Assembly (NCBI GenBank): GCA_014898425.1
Contig: RCSZ01000014.1
Location: 682,001 to 746,000, forward strand
Source of the DNA: Botryotinia globosa
Taxonomy: Eukaryota > Ascomycota > Leotiomycetes > Helotiales > Sclerotiniaceae
DNA: 64,000 bases
Direction: 5' to 3'
Positions 45,309-57,794 of the stretch are shown here, piece by piece. The translations under genes were made by a program, and so were the position numbers. The notes below the pieces were generated by a model. It was not told the origin of the DNA and made no database searches. It was given only the letters and a program-made list of their open reading frames with translations. The stretch's first letter is position 1; each line of letters opens with the position of its first letter.

Positions 45309-46053
45309 GTTGATATATGTGTGAGGTTGTATGTGTTCTAAAATTTGTTAGATGAGACCGAGTCAGGTGTTGAATGAATGAAAGCTCACTGTTTGTTTGT
45401 GAATTAGGGTAGTTGTTTGTGAGGGTATTCGTTGCGAGGTGGTATATTGTGTGTGATATTTGTTGTAGTATGAAGAAGGAAGGGAAAATGAGGGGGAAAA
45501 CGGGGGATTAAAAAGGCGTTCGAACTCTCGAAGTCATGTTCTATGACAAAATCATACTCCACCTTACTCAGGTACTGTACCAAGGCATAGTTAAATTATT
45601 TCTTGTTGTGTTTGGAGATTTCGCTCCGGAACATCAGATAATTGAGAAATTGAGGGGCTCTAAAAGATGTGATGTAATTATGATGTCGATCACGTCAAGC
45701 ATCAAAACTTTGGTGGGGCATAAACTCCTATGACATGACCAAGACACTAGGTACCGCCGGGAACAAACCGAAACCAACGTCAAGTGAATTATTTGATTCG
45801 GTAGAATTCGATCTCAGATGGCAATCTCGATGGTAAAAAGGGCTATAAAAAAATACTAGAAACTTCTTCATAATTTGGTATCATTAATCATCCTTGTAAA
45901 AACGCCAATTGCAATGTCCTCAATATTTAGGCGCCAGTAGATAGGACACTCGACGTACCCTCAGCTCCTAGACACACCTTTCGTCCCATCCTGAATCCTA
46001 ATCCTCGACTCCAACAATGCTATCATACCCATCTGCTATAAATGTGCAGACAA
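45309..46053. other. Intergenic region upstream of the 90-aa gene
   Basis: 745 bp containing the promoter of the small hydrophilic gene and the 3' end of gamma-tubulin. Near 45340-45390 GT- and AG-like sites could frame a 5' UTR intron. No gene seen; the frame at 45536-45733 (+) is unsupported. Confidence 0.45.
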
Positions 46054-47776
46054 TTAAGGAAGCCTTCTATCACTTGTTTCTCCCGCTGGAGCAGCATTTC
46101 CAGCATCAGGGCTAAGATAATCTGCGTCTTCTGCAGCTTCATACTCCGCGATAAGATCTGTTACTACTTCCCTTGCTTCATCGAATTCATTGAGATTGTC
46201 AGCAAAGGGTGCAGTTTTCTTGTAACCTTCCATGAAGGCATTTCGCTTGCGCATTCCATCGTATTGTCTCACGATACGTTTAAACAGCTATAATATGTCA
46301 ATATTTGGGGGCAAAATAGCTATAAAGACACTCACTGTTGCTATACTTGTGTGATTTGCCAGCATAAGACCACTGACTCTGTGATTCATGGGTATATATG
46401 GACTCTTCTTGGTCAACGCAACTTGAATACTTGCCGGACCCCATGGAATGAATGTCGCAAGTCGTCGCTCCCGGATTCGAAGAAGACTCTTGTGGACATC
46501 AGTCGGATCAACGTCTCCTTGAATGACGTTCAATATGGATATGTAACAACTCTTTTTGCCAGGAATTGTAGATACCATGCGGTTCTTTGGCTGCAACAGT
46601 CTTCGCATGACATCTAAAACTGTAGTTTTCCGTACGGTCTTCGCCTGCTCAACATTGTTTCCTGTGAATGGGGTATAGGCCGTCATTAAGAAATGACAAC
46701 GAGGAGTTGGGATGAGTGAGGCAACTATGCTAACGAGATCATTGTGCATATATCCTGGGTATCTGAGTGTAGTGGTACTAGCTGACATAACGGTAGAAAC
46801 CTGTACATGTTAATAAAGCAAACTCTGGCTCTGAAAGGGGGAATACCGACCAGCTGATTAGTTTGTTGGAACGAAGGTTCCTGGACGTGCAATCTATCCG
46901 CAGCGATCCTAGACAGTGCTCCGTTGTCAAGCACAACAACTGAGTCGGCATTCTGTGTTAATCTTCGCATGGATAGCAAACTGTTATATGGATGTACAAC
47001 AACGTCGCCAGAATTTGTAGTGTCTGGAAATACGGAGTATGTTTGTATAATCTTCTTCGGGAAGCGATCATTCAGTCTTTCGAGCAGAAAAGATCCCAAT
47101 CCAGAACCAGTACCACCTGCTATAGAGTGTAACATCATGAAGCCCTGCTTAGATTAGCTTCATCGTTCGTGTAAATTGTTCGATTACTCACCTCAAGCGA
47201 GTCACTACCGTCGGCCTCTCGATCGAGCATTTCCATAACTTCCTCATGCACAGATTCGCCCGTTTGGTATCCATCTCCCCAGTTGTTTGCGGCACCTGAA
47301 CCATTCTTTCCAACAAAAAAGTTCTCGGGATTGTAGATATTTTTGTATGGACCGGTTTGGATACCATTGAGGACCTGGATAACCACAAATTAACACCCCA
47401 GATATACCAACACATAGCATAGAAGCTCAAGAAGCACATACACGGGGCTCTAAGTCGATCAAAATGGCTCGGGGGATATATCGTGTGTCGTCCGACTGAT
47501 AGAAAAATACATCTTTTCTGTCTCCTCCCTCCGTCGCAAATTCCTCAAGATTACCATCTTGACTTATGCCATGTTCCTGACACAGCTGCTGCCAGAACTG
47601 ACTACCAACTACCCAAATTCCCAATTAGAATCTCCTCCATTTTATATGGCCAGACGAGGGGTATACTGACTGCTGTTGCCGCACTGGCCGGCCTGGACCG
47701 TAATTATTTCTCTGTTAACAAAACAAAGTCAGCAGCCGCGATGTATAGAAGAATGGAAAATTGGTTACCTTGGCAT
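46054..47776 (-). CDS. TUBG: Gamma-tubulin
   Basis: Seven exons (47776-47769, 47711-47671, 47608-47442, 47374-47192, 47144-46851, 46800-46336, 46287-46054) give 463 residues. [15 protein letters not shown] is the tubulin N-terminus, and the GTP-binding glycine loop GGTGSG lies at about 143-148. [13 protein letters not shown] and [12 protein letters not shown] are gamma-specific in style. The tail is acidic and ends ETSDRRLP. Gamma-tubulin nucleates microtubules at the spindle pole body as part of the gamma-TuSC. The first exon is only 8 nt (ATGCCAAG). The donor after NQL is GTCGGT, weaker than the others. It is divergent from Nup85. Confidence 0.96.
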
Positions 47777-48113
47777 TACTGAAGCATCAAAGAAACAATA
47801 CAGTTGTGATGCGCAGTATTTTGCAATTTAACTCCAAAATACCTTAATTATTGACGTTCTGGAAATTGTTTATTGTCGACGCGTGAAATAAGGTTCTGCG
47901 CTAGTTATTGCGATAGCTCTTTGAAGATGGTTGGACAGGGGTTTGTAGATGAACTTTTATAAATGAATACCTAGGTATTAATTGTATACAAAAACTTCAT
48001 TAACATTGCCGACAAAGCTCAAATTGGTCAATCAAAGAATACAGCTTTGAGAAACAAATCGCATAATAAGTACAACATTTTACCATTGTCGAATACGTTC
48101 AGCTAAATGCAAG
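47777..48113. promoter_or_regulatory. Shared divergent promoter gamma-tubulin/Nup85
   Basis: 337 bp between start codons, AT-rich. The palindrome TACCTAGGTA at 47968-47977 lies near the middle, and GTCGACGCGTG at about 47876-47886 includes an ACGCG core. Confidence 0.45.
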
Positions 48114-51100
48114 ATGCCTGGCTTTGAGTATTCCTCTAGCCCTCCCTCAACACCAAATAGAAGCACCAATAGTCGATTCAGTTTTGGAACTTCAAATAAC
48201 CCATCGACTACACCTGCTGGGGCACCTCCCTCGTCAGCCGGCTCTTATACTCCCGCTGGACCTGCGCCATCGTCATTCTTGGAGAGCACTATGCGAAGCC
48301 CAACCCCAAATAAGTCGGCTTTTGGATATTCAGAGTACTCGCAGCAATCGGAATTTGGTCACTCCCAATCAGACTTCGGTCATTCCGAGCTCCAGAGCCC
48401 ACAGTTCTCCTCTCCTCTCTTCACACGACCGGCATCAAAACCACAGCGAGCGGTGTTTGGCAACAAATCTCAAAAGTCGCAAAGGAATTTACGATCGCTA
48501 TCGGGAAGCGAGGAGGAGGAGGATGGTGAGGATGAAGAAGATGCTGGGTTTGATACAAAGACTCGCAATCGCTTCGCAGATTCTTATGATGAGGAACAAG
48601 ATATGGAGAGTGAAGATGCCAGCTACGAGGACGATGACCTAGACGACTATCGCGGAACAAAGTCAATGAACCGCAACATCTTTAATCAGCACAGCAATTC
48701 GGTTCGGTTTGCAAGCACATCTGGCGGACAAACGCGACAGAGTATGGGAAACGATTCAATAGACTTTCAGGCATCTTTGGCGCAATCACAAAGTAAAAGG
48801 GTGCCCGCTTCGGATTTTGCTGGAATCGCGAAAACCCTATCTGAAAGCCAGGGAATACCAGCCGTAGATGAAGAAGACGATCTAATATTGAAGACGGAGG
48901 CAATAATTACAAGACTTTACGAACAGGGTGTGGGAAAGGCAGACAACGAAGAAAAACTTCAACGTGCTTTGGCACTCATACCAAGCGAATTAACGGCACT
49001 TTGGCAGGAGTACAGTGAACGAAGCGGAGTCTACGATGAGCAGGAGTACGCTTCGATCATTGGCCCAGGTCCAGCAGCCTCAGAATTTGCAAAGGCTAAT
49101 TATCTGGCTCATCTTGCAATGCAAATCCACCACTCAAAACCGGTGGAAAAGGGATTTGCAACCGTGGTTAAGCCTCTTCCCAAAATCATGCTAGATTGGT
49201 TGGAGGAATTTCATAATCCTTTTCCACAACAACTTGCAGAAGTCCAGGCTACCAGACCGAGCCCTGCTTCTCATCACTTATTCTGGACTACTATACTTAA
49301 TAGTGTCGTTCGTGGGCAACTTGTATCTGTTGTTAATTGCCTCAAAAGTGCTGGTTGGAGGTACTCGTGGTCTGATGCAGATGATATCAATGCTCAAGGC
49401 GGGGCGGACGGCTTTACTGGAGTAGCCCTGACTAATGTCGAAAAGGTAGTAGAGGATGCGACCAATGTTCTCTCTCTATGTCCGGCATTAAATGGAGACT
49501 GGAATATCTATGGAAACGATTGGAAATTGTTTCGACTTCGGATATCACAGGCAACAGAGGATCTAAAACAATTCGCAGAAGGTGGTACTCGCCACGAATC
49601 AAATCGATTTGGAAAGTCTTCCATGAGGAGTAGTCTAGGTGGTGATTATAGTAAGCTTGCAAAGAGGGCTGCAAGTAGGGTACCATGGAATATCTATCAG
49701 AACCTACTTACACTTTATAGTTTGGTTATGGGAGAGTCTATCCCTATCATTGAAAATTCCCAGGATTGGTGTGAAGCAACTATCGGTTTACTTGTATGGC
49801 ATGACGAGGAGAAAGACGACAGACGTTTAGCCCCGGGGCGATCAATGAATAGTCTTCGCGCTTCTGCCATCAATTATGATTCAGAAAACGATCTTCGCAA
49901 ACTTCAACGAGCATTTGAGGTTGTAGCTGCAAGCAATACCGACTTTCATATCAACAGCAATGATATGGTTGAAGTTGGATTAGCTTGCCTATTTCAAGGT
50001 GACATTGAATCCCTCATTTGTATTTTGCGCGCTTGGTCTGGCCCTGTATCTTCCGCTTTAGCTGAAGTTGCATCGTTGGCGGGGTGGCTTCCTCGTACCG
50101 AACCTCAAGGTCTGCTTGCAAATGGCGAACTTGACCAAGAGGATCTTGATCTTATCAATCTTGGCGCACCAACAATACAGGATGGCGTCAAAGATCTTAC
50201 TCTTATTACATATGCAAGGTCATTACAAGAGCTGCCAGAGTTGACTGCAGTGATTGGGCACGCCGAGATAACAAAAGAAGGATGGGAACTAGCGATCGCT
50301 GTATTGGGCCGACTCGATTCAGAAAAGAGATCCGAAGAGATGGTGGGTGAAATCATGAGAACAGTTAAGCTAGATAGTGCTGGGATTGTCGATAAACTTT
50401 GGCGATTACTCAATGATCTTGAGATGAGTTCTCAAGCCGAAGCCATTGCAATGGTATGTGTTATATGACCTTTCGATACCAATATACACAGTTAGCTAAC
50501 AACCTATAGTCATATGCCGATTCACTTGCCCGAGACAACATTTCACCTGGTGAAGCCTTATGGTATTATGCTTTAGCTCATAATTCCGCCAAGGTTAAGG
50601 ATGTCCTTGATACTCTAATTCAATTATGTTTGGTATACTCGACAGCCTATCCTCCAGAGGCCGACCTTGATGACCATTTGCAGCGATTAATTTCATCTCC
50701 AAAGAACGCTCTAAATGAAATGTCTAGTATGGACCTCGAAGCTGCAGAACTTGTTCATACTTCATTAAGCGGATACGCAACTCTCCGTAGGTTTTATACC
50801 CTGAGAGACCAAGAAGTCATGTCATCACCAGGTTCTAAACCAGCAATGAGTGCGATTACCCGAAGGTCGGAAGCAGCCAATGCTCTATTAGCATTGATAA
50901 TCAGTTCCGACGACAACATTCGCGGCGGTATCTACGATGAAGATCGTGGGGCCGTCATCCCTGTTCATTACATTCTTGCGCTCTTAGGCGAAGCCATGCC
51001 CTTCGTTAACCAGCCCGATTCCCTCCTCAGCACCTCTCAAATTGATATCCTCCTCCGCACGATCGAAGATATCCAGGGTATCGGTCCACGTATCTATGCC

Positions 51101-51424
51101 GTCTGCAACGCTTTTCTCGAAACAGTCATTAAAAACGCTTCAGGTCTAAAGGGCTCCAACCCCATGGACTTATTAAGTCAATCGTCATCGGGTACTTCTG
51201 GGAGCTTCTCAATGGTAGGAAGTTCAATGATGGCTTCGCAATTTCATAAATCGGTTACGGCGAGTGGAATTCTAAAGAACAAGGGGAGTATTAAGAGGGG
51301 GTGGGATTGGAGGAAAGGAATTAATGCGGGCATGACAGATGTGGATATCTTGAGGGTATTGAGGTTAGGATTGGCAAAGGATTTGGCGAGGGCGTGGTTG
51401 AGGGAATCGGATGAGATGCTGTGA
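48114..51424 (+). CDS. NUP85: Nuclear pore complex Nup85-like scaffold nucleoporin
   Basis: Exon 48114-50453 and exon 50510-51424 (56-nt intron, phase 0) encode 1084 residues. The first 230 residues are Ser/Pro-rich with a few FG-like steps (RFSFGTS, AFGYSEY) and an acidic block (EEEEDGEDEEDAG). The remaining 850 residues are helical with no catalytic motif (KPVEKGFATVVKPLPKIML, GWELAIAVLGRLDS, ALWYYALAHNSAKVKDVLD). This matches the alpha-solenoid Nup85 of Aspergillus, a core member of the Nup84 Y-complex at the pore rim. The long disordered N-terminus is typical of filamentous fungi. The assignment rests on pattern memory, not a search. Confidence 0.8.
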
Positions 51425-52195
51425 GAATGAATGAGTTGAAGGACGGGATGGCAGAATCGAAAATACGTGCGTGGGAATTCCGGGGTGGTTAGAGGCGTTC
51501 ATCATGTGTATGGGAATAATATGATTCTGGAGATTTTAGTTGTTGGGTGATTCGATGCAACACGGCGGAACGCGCTATGCGTATAATAGCATTACATCAC
51601 ATCGCATGAATAGCGGTGTGGCCTGTAAAAGAGAAATTGAATAGGAAAAAAAGTCTTGATACCCCATTTCATGAATCCTCTTGACCTCTTCGACTGCGGA
51701 ACAAAAAGGCTTCCCTGCCCGGTGAGTTATGTTGCGCAACGTTCACGATTTCTTTCAAACCTTTTGTAAACCACCTATGATGACCTCAATTGTGGCTCCT
51801 CTGAGTGCCACCTCTCTTTTCTTTTCTTTTTTGTTCAAATTTCAATTCCAGTTTCAGCTCCTAATGGCAAATTGAGTTATTCCCGACACAAATACACAAG
51901 TGTATGCCCGACGCTGGTGACCAAGCCGTGTTCAGCTATTTTTCATTACGGTAAAGTCTTAGTCTGTCCTTCATCTTTGCACTATCAAGTGGAGCTGTCA
52001 TCCTGTGTTCGAATTGGGCATCCCAACGAGATTCTGCTAAATGCTCTCGATTCTTTCAGCACCCAGTGAGCTGAAATGGACAAGTAACATGAAGAAGACG
52101 ATTCGTAACAAAATAATCAGTACTAGCAAAATGGTTGTTCTGTTCCGGTTTGAACCTTGGAATCAAGAAGTGCTCAGATAGTCAGTCTAGTTGCC
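51425..52195. other. Convergent intergenic region
   Basis: 771 bp between Nup85 and the GNAT relic. A frame at 51872-52069 (+) is not supported. Nothing else seen. Confidence 0.5.
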
Positions 52196-53206
52196 CTAAT
52201 TAGCATCCACCAACGCCACAAATTCACAACCATCAGGTAACTCTCCAAAAGGCCAAACAAGACCCTTCTCCTCGACTCTCCTCAACGCCTCAAGCGGCTC
52301 CTCATAATCGACCCCAAACTGCGTATCGGCACACGCCACTGCTCCTCCGCCCCTCTCTCCAAACAGCGAACCTCTTAATCTCGCCTCCCTTACATACCCT
52401 AGCGGACACCCCTCCATCACCTACTTCACAGTTCCTTTCATCATCTCCAAATCCCTACTAACATCCCCTACTTCCCTCCCCCAAACCCTCAAAACAGCCA
52501 TCAACGCAAATGGATGACTGGACAAAATTTCCACCATTTTTTCCTCCCCTTTTAATTGTCCAAGCATCCTTTTAGCCACCCCCTCCCCCGATTTCTATAT
52601 TTGCCATCTACGCAAAGTTGTGTAATCCACAGAATAGAAAGATTTTTGTGCTGCCAGCGGGTAGCAAAAACGTTGCCTGCTGAATCGCCGTCGATCAGGA
52701 GGCGGACGTATAATATATTTTGTGCCTTGGGGGGTAAAATTTGGGTGATGAGTCTTTGACTTGACATTTCAATTCGTGATCCTGTGGGGGTTTGAATTTT
52801 GATCAGCACTGTGTGTATAACATACGAATACAGCAAATATTTAAATAAAATTGACGTCTTCCGCGAATTCAAGCGTCCAGTAAATCGAATGTACGAAACG
52901 AGTTGAATATCACAAAACAATTGAATGTCGCAACTGAATTCAATACTCCAAATCCATTGAATGTCCCCAACAACCCAAATCATGCAGATACATAACCACA
53001 AGTACACAATTAATCACATCACAAAATATCCACCTACCTTTCTTCGTTCCCTCTCCCATCTTCTCACTCGCTAACGAACCCCATACACCATACTCTCGAC
53101 TAAACAGTTTTGCAGCCCCTGATACCATCTCCCTACTGATACCTCTACCATCGTATTTCTCCAGTGTATACGATCCAAGTCTAGGTTCCGACAGAACTAC
53201 ATTCAT
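52196..53206 (-). pseudogene. Broken GNAT N-acetyltransferase gene
   Basis: Exon 1 (53206-53038) opens MNVVLSEPRLGSYTLEKYDG. A GT-AG intron leads to an exon from 52781 with SAGNVFATRW and WITQLCVDGKYRNRG, the start of GNAT motif A. There the frame breaks: the expected continuation VAKRMLGQL is present but in another frame after two five-G runs (52579-52589). Later the restored frame meets TAG at 52421-52423 inside a conserved stretch (MKGTVK, stop, VMEGCPLGYVREARLRGSLF). The C-terminal SCADT-like ACADTQFGVDYEEPLEALR and WPFGELPDGCEF remain. The family is a fungal GNAT acetyltransferase; substrate unknown. A base error in the G runs could explain the frameshift but not the stop. Confidence 0.7.
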
Positions 53207-53900
53207 TGCAATGACGAAACAAGTATTTAATTATGGTTCCTGACACTTGTCAGTGAAATTAAAATTGCTTGTAATTTATAGACGGTGAAGACATAGAGGC
53301 TAAGAGCTAGCCTTTATCTCACATCACACTACATACCCCGCACATTCCACATTTCTGAAACAATTCAGCAACAATTTTGTCAAGACCGTCATATGTCTTG
53401 ATGGTTGATTAATTTGTTCTATCAAATCCATCGTCACAACTGTCACCGTCGTAATGTGCAAATGCAGATGCCAATGTCAGCCATTGTCCATAAACACCCC
53501 TCCCTATGCCCCAAAGCGTTCCCTTTACTCCATGAGAATTGCGTTCTCCACACCCTGACCCATCCATTTGTACAAAAAAAAACTCAACGAGAAACAAGCC
53601 TACTATCTACTCTTCCAATTCACAATGACCAAGATAGCCGAAAAGGGGTGAAGAAGAAAACAAATTGTTTGCCAAAAGTCGCTTTATCATCATTCATTGA
53701 ACATTCCATCTTCGCTCTACTCATTTCCCATCCCCCTTAAAATCTCCATCGCAAAGGCCTTTCCTGGGCTTGGCCATTGAACCCATATATTTTGTCAAGC
53801 CTTATATTTCTAGTGAAGGGAACGGAGCCCCCTGTAATTATGAAATCTTCCATTACACAGCAAATGGATCGAGACTTGCATCGATAAAACACAGGCAAGA
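53207..53900. other. Intergenic region between GNAT relic and DSN1
   Basis: 694 bp without a supportable gene. A frame at 53405-53740 (+) lacks recognisable sequence. Likely upstream DNA of the broken GNAT gene and 3' end of DSN1. Confidence 0.5.
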
Positions 53901-55578
53901 TTACCTCGTGCTCCCCTCGGGAAGAATCCTGCTCAAACTCCTCAGCACCTCTACCATTGGCACGTCTCTCGTCCCCACTACCTCCCTCTCCCTCCTCTCC
54001 CTCTCCTCCAGCCTCACCGCACTCAAAGCCAATATCTTATCCGCGACCCTTCCTACTGTTTCCGCATATCGTTCAATTTTGTGTATGCCGTCCAAGAAAC
54101 AATCTACTTTCCCTTCGATTTCTTGATGAATATTCTTGAGTCTTTCCGAAGCGTTTTCGCGCAGGGACAGAGATGACGAGGACGTTATTAGGGAGAGAAT
54201 GGCAGATTGTTCGGGATCAAGAAGAGTAGGATCTATACGAGTGGGGGAAAGTGGATTTGCTTCGTCATGCGTATCTGGGAAGAGGGGTGGAAGAAGGGTA
54301 GTGGCCTTTTTGTAGGATATCCATTGCGATTTTTCGATTTCTAGTCTAGTGGATGTTAGCTCATATCTTGAGTAGTGAAAAGACAAGCCATACTGTTTTA
54401 CTCGAGCTTCTAAAGCCTTTATATTTTCTTCTGCTTCGATGTTCTTAGGATTGGGTTTCTTGACCACTTTCGTTATCCTGGTCGGCTGTTTTTCTTCCCG
54501 ATCGAACCAGTTCGAAAATGTGTTATTAGTCCCAAAGTCTTTGAGAAGAGCTTCAGATATTGCTCTCGCTGTACTCGTTAGTCCTGTCTCTGAACCTTAC
54601 ATTTGACCAAAGTACTCACCTGCTAATTTTGCACCACTATCCGGATCGCCATGCGCAGGTTTTTCCGGCAGAGCTCTTTCGCCCGTCCAGGTCAAGAGCT
54701 GTTTCATCCTTCTTGGCTCAGGTAATCCATCCTCAATGTGTTTGTAAAATTGTGAGGTTTCGACCTCTTTGTGGGGTATTGCGCTATATCCACTGTCGAT
54801 GAGTGAACTCGCCCTCCTCCCACGCATACCCAAACTACTCCTCCTCTGGCCCGTCCCGCCTTTCTTTCGCAATTCCTTATTTCGATTGATAATTGGGGTA
54901 TCGCTAAATGGCAAGGCAATGACCGTAGAGTGTGTGTTATTCGGAGCTTCTATAGTTGACCTGTTCGATTCCTCTGGTAGAGGTGCACCACCAATCATAT
55001 CAATACTGTTGTCGTAATCCCGGCTTCCATTGATTGAATTACTGTCCCCATTTTGAAATTTCTCCGTCGATAAACGCGTACTTTTCCTAGTTGCTCGTCT
55101 CGGTTCGACTTCATTCTTGGGTTTCTGTACCTTCTCTACCCTCGATTCTTTCGGCGTTGAAAGATTTGTTCTGGGTGCTGCTCTCGTTTTCTTGAAAGGC
55201 GGTGATGACGCCGGTGCAACATTGTGGCTTTCGCGCTCGCGGGCTGCCTTTTTAGTCCTCCTAGGTACCGTCGTCGTTACGGGCAGTGCCTCTGGTATTG
55301 GATCCGGTACAGATACAGTAGTTTTGGCCTTCTTGGATACACGCGTGAATTGAAAATCTCCATCTTCTTCCTCATAACCTATACTTCTGTTAGTAACTTT
55401 CTGGCCAATGCACTCCAAAAAAATCCATCTTCCAGCATTCCCCTCTCATAATCGCAAACCCCAAAAATAAGAAATATCGCAACCCACCAGCCAATCTTTT
55501 ACTCCTTCTTCGCGTCGCAGGTTGTTGGCTCATTTTCAGAGTTTCTAGAGGATTCCGAGCTCGTACGAGGGTAGTCAT
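53901..55578 (-). CDS. DSN1: Kinetochore MIND complex subunit Dsn1/Mis13
   Basis: Exons 55578-55488, 55378-54620 and 54568-53901 encode 505 residues. The N-terminal 230 residues are basic and disordered. Then comes the Mis13/Dsn1 signature MRGRRASSLIDSGYSAIPHK with EVETSQFYKHIEDGLPEPRR and MKQLLTWTGERAL. The C-terminal half is helical and coiled-coil-like (NIEAEENIKALEARVKQY). RRSSLGMRGRRASS resembles the segment phosphorylated by Aurora B/Ipl1 to strengthen binding to CENP-C and the inner centromere. The protein joins Mis12, Nnf1 and Nsl1 at the outer kinetochore. A second Met at codon 16 (MSQQPATRRR) is an alternative start. Confidence 0.92.
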
Positions 55579-56715
55579 TGATGTCCTAGTAGCGCATTTG
55601 CTTCCTTGGATTTCTTATTGTCGGGGCGATCGTCGCTTTAGAACTGGAGATCGAAGTAGATTTCGCGTGGTTATCTCGTGTCTCGTCGCGTTAATTGATG
55701 AATATTGGTATTAGAGTTAGGATTGCTCGAGAGGGGAATTCGTGGGGGATTGCGGGTTGCTGGGTTGAGTGATTGAATGCGTTGGTTTGGTTGGCGATAT
55801 CATGGGGGTTTCAATGTTTACGTTTCGCTAGCGTCGGAATTATACAGATCATGTGACATATAACCAATCCTACGCCTCGCTCAAAAACTTTCACGACACT
55901 ACATACACAGAAGTCTGGTGCTAATGTTCCTGAACAATTACTACAGTGAGTTGATTTATCTGTCTGTATGTTTACATGAATCTATTCTTATTACTAGAAT
56001 AGTACGGTTGTTGAGCTCTTTGCTCCTTTTGCTGCTATGTACAGGAAATCGAATTTAATGATCTCTTCCTCCCCATGTTTCTCTTATGATCTGTCCACCT
56101 GTCTCGCCTGTGTAAATTTCCACAGTCCCATCCACCTCGATTTAAACACTCAAGAACAATTCTCAAGGTCAACATTTTCTGGAGGAAGGCACGAAAGAGA
56201 TCATGCCATTAATACAATTCCTTCAATACTATTCATCTATCTCAGTGTTATTGTGGTACTTGTATTTTTGAGTGATTTTCCAATGTGCAAGACACTGGTG
56301 ATAGGAAAATAGCTCAAGAGCTTTGTTTATATACAACACAGTGCATATCAAAGTACGAGGACAAAAAAGGCTGATCATATCCGTCATATCCCAAATAGAA
56401 GATTTGTCTAGATGAGTAACACGTCTGAAATACAATTCGAGTAACGAAGAATGAAGGAAATAAGTCAGTATTTATGACATAAGTGAATCAGCATGCAATC
56501 CTCGCTTGCGATAATATTCTTCGGTCCTCGTGATCTCGCATCCACTTCCCTTGCCTTCGTAAACTATATCTGCTTAGGTCCAGTACTCCGAGACTGGGCG
56601 AAATCGCCATGCAGTAATATCCTACATGTCAGATCACATAATGACATTTCTGAGGCCGGAGTTCTTGGTATCTTGGTGTTGTATATACGGCCTTGGTCAC
56701 AATCTAGCGTAAAGT
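55579..56715. other. 1.1 kb intergenic region DSN1/NmrA-like
   Basis: It contains the DSN1 promoter and the 3' end of the NmrA-like gene. A frame at 56037-56312 (+) has no recognisable domain. Nothing else seen. Confidence 0.5.
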
Positions 56716-57794
56716 TCACCGAGGTGCCCAATGGGTTCGTAGCCAGTCCCAAAACGAAACTGGCTGGATGTTGACCAATGGATTCAGATTGACTTGCGAG
56801 AAGTCGTATCTTCTCGCCTCAGTAGCAGATAACTCCTGTAAGCGGCCAACTCTAGCACTATCTTGGTAATAAGCTGCTTCCTGAATATTTGCCTCCAGTT
56901 CCGGAGCTACAATTATTGTTGTTGCAAATGGCTCTGCTCTTCTTGTTAGCATTTGCTTTAGAGGTGCAACCAAAGATAAACAGAAGAGCACTTACGTCCT
57001 TTGGTAGCTTCAGCATACTGCACAATTTCAGTTACAGTTTTCCGATCTCCCTGCATTCTGAACTCTATCGGCCATATCCGTTGATCTAAATACAGAGCTG
57101 CTGCGAGGAACCGCGCCACATCACTTACAGATGTCATCGATACTGAAATTGCCTGACCCATAGTATTAAATTCCACCATTTCTGCTGTGTTTGTCTCCAT
57201 ATTCATGAGATAAGAACCTTGATAGCCGAGTGCAGTTGAAGTGCCGATGCCCATTGAAGCTAGGCCTCCTGGGGCGAATCGTTCATAGAAAACCCCACAT
57301 CCAAAAACAGTATATTGCATTTGATGACGGGGGTGGTGGGCCCAGTGCCGAAGTCTTTCAATGCTTGCAGCCCTTCCACGGTCTGAGGGGTCATTCGTTG
57401 GTCGCCCGCCTAGCTTATCTTTGTATTCTGCAGGGATGAAACGTTGAACGCGGGAATGCGCGGCGGCATCAATGAGGTTGATTTGAGGGTTGCCAGATAC
57501 CGTGGAAATGACTATATCTATTCCTCGAAGACTAAAGCGAAGATTATCTTGGTCGTCATAATCGATTACAGCCACTTGATAGCCGTGTGTTTCTAGATCT
57601 GGTTGACCCTAAAGATAATGGTTAGGCAGTTCAGAGATGTCGACGTGCTGGAGTCAACTGACTTGTCTCGATAAGATAATGAATGGATGTACAGTCTTGC
57701 GGATCTCATGAGCGATAATCTGGGCCAAGCCGCCCGAGCCTGCTATTGCAATTCTCATCATGTTGTTTGCCATCTCATTGTCAATCATCACCAT
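56716..57794 (-). CDS. NmrA-like / isoflavone-reductase-like NAD(P)-binding protein
   Basis: Exons 57794-57663, 57608-56996 and 56933-56716 encode 320 residues. The N-terminal Rossmann motif reads RIAIAGSGGLAQIIAHEI, followed by VAVIDYDDQDNLRFSLRGID, IVISTVSGNPQINLIDAA and RFIPAEYKDKLGG, the pattern of NmrA/PCBER-type atypical short-chain dehydrogenases. No YxxxK catalytic pair of classical SDRs is obvious. Fungal members act as redox sensors or as reductases in secondary metabolism; the role here is open. Four in-frame Met codons precede RIAIAG, so the true start could be at 57794, 57788, 57773 or just after. No biosynthetic neighbours are seen. Confidence 0.88.

Noticed and set aside
47441..47444. 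Alternative donor positions in gamma-tubulin exon 3
   Set aside because: Only the GTATGT after EPR keeps the conserved LEPRVLNGI sequence in frame.
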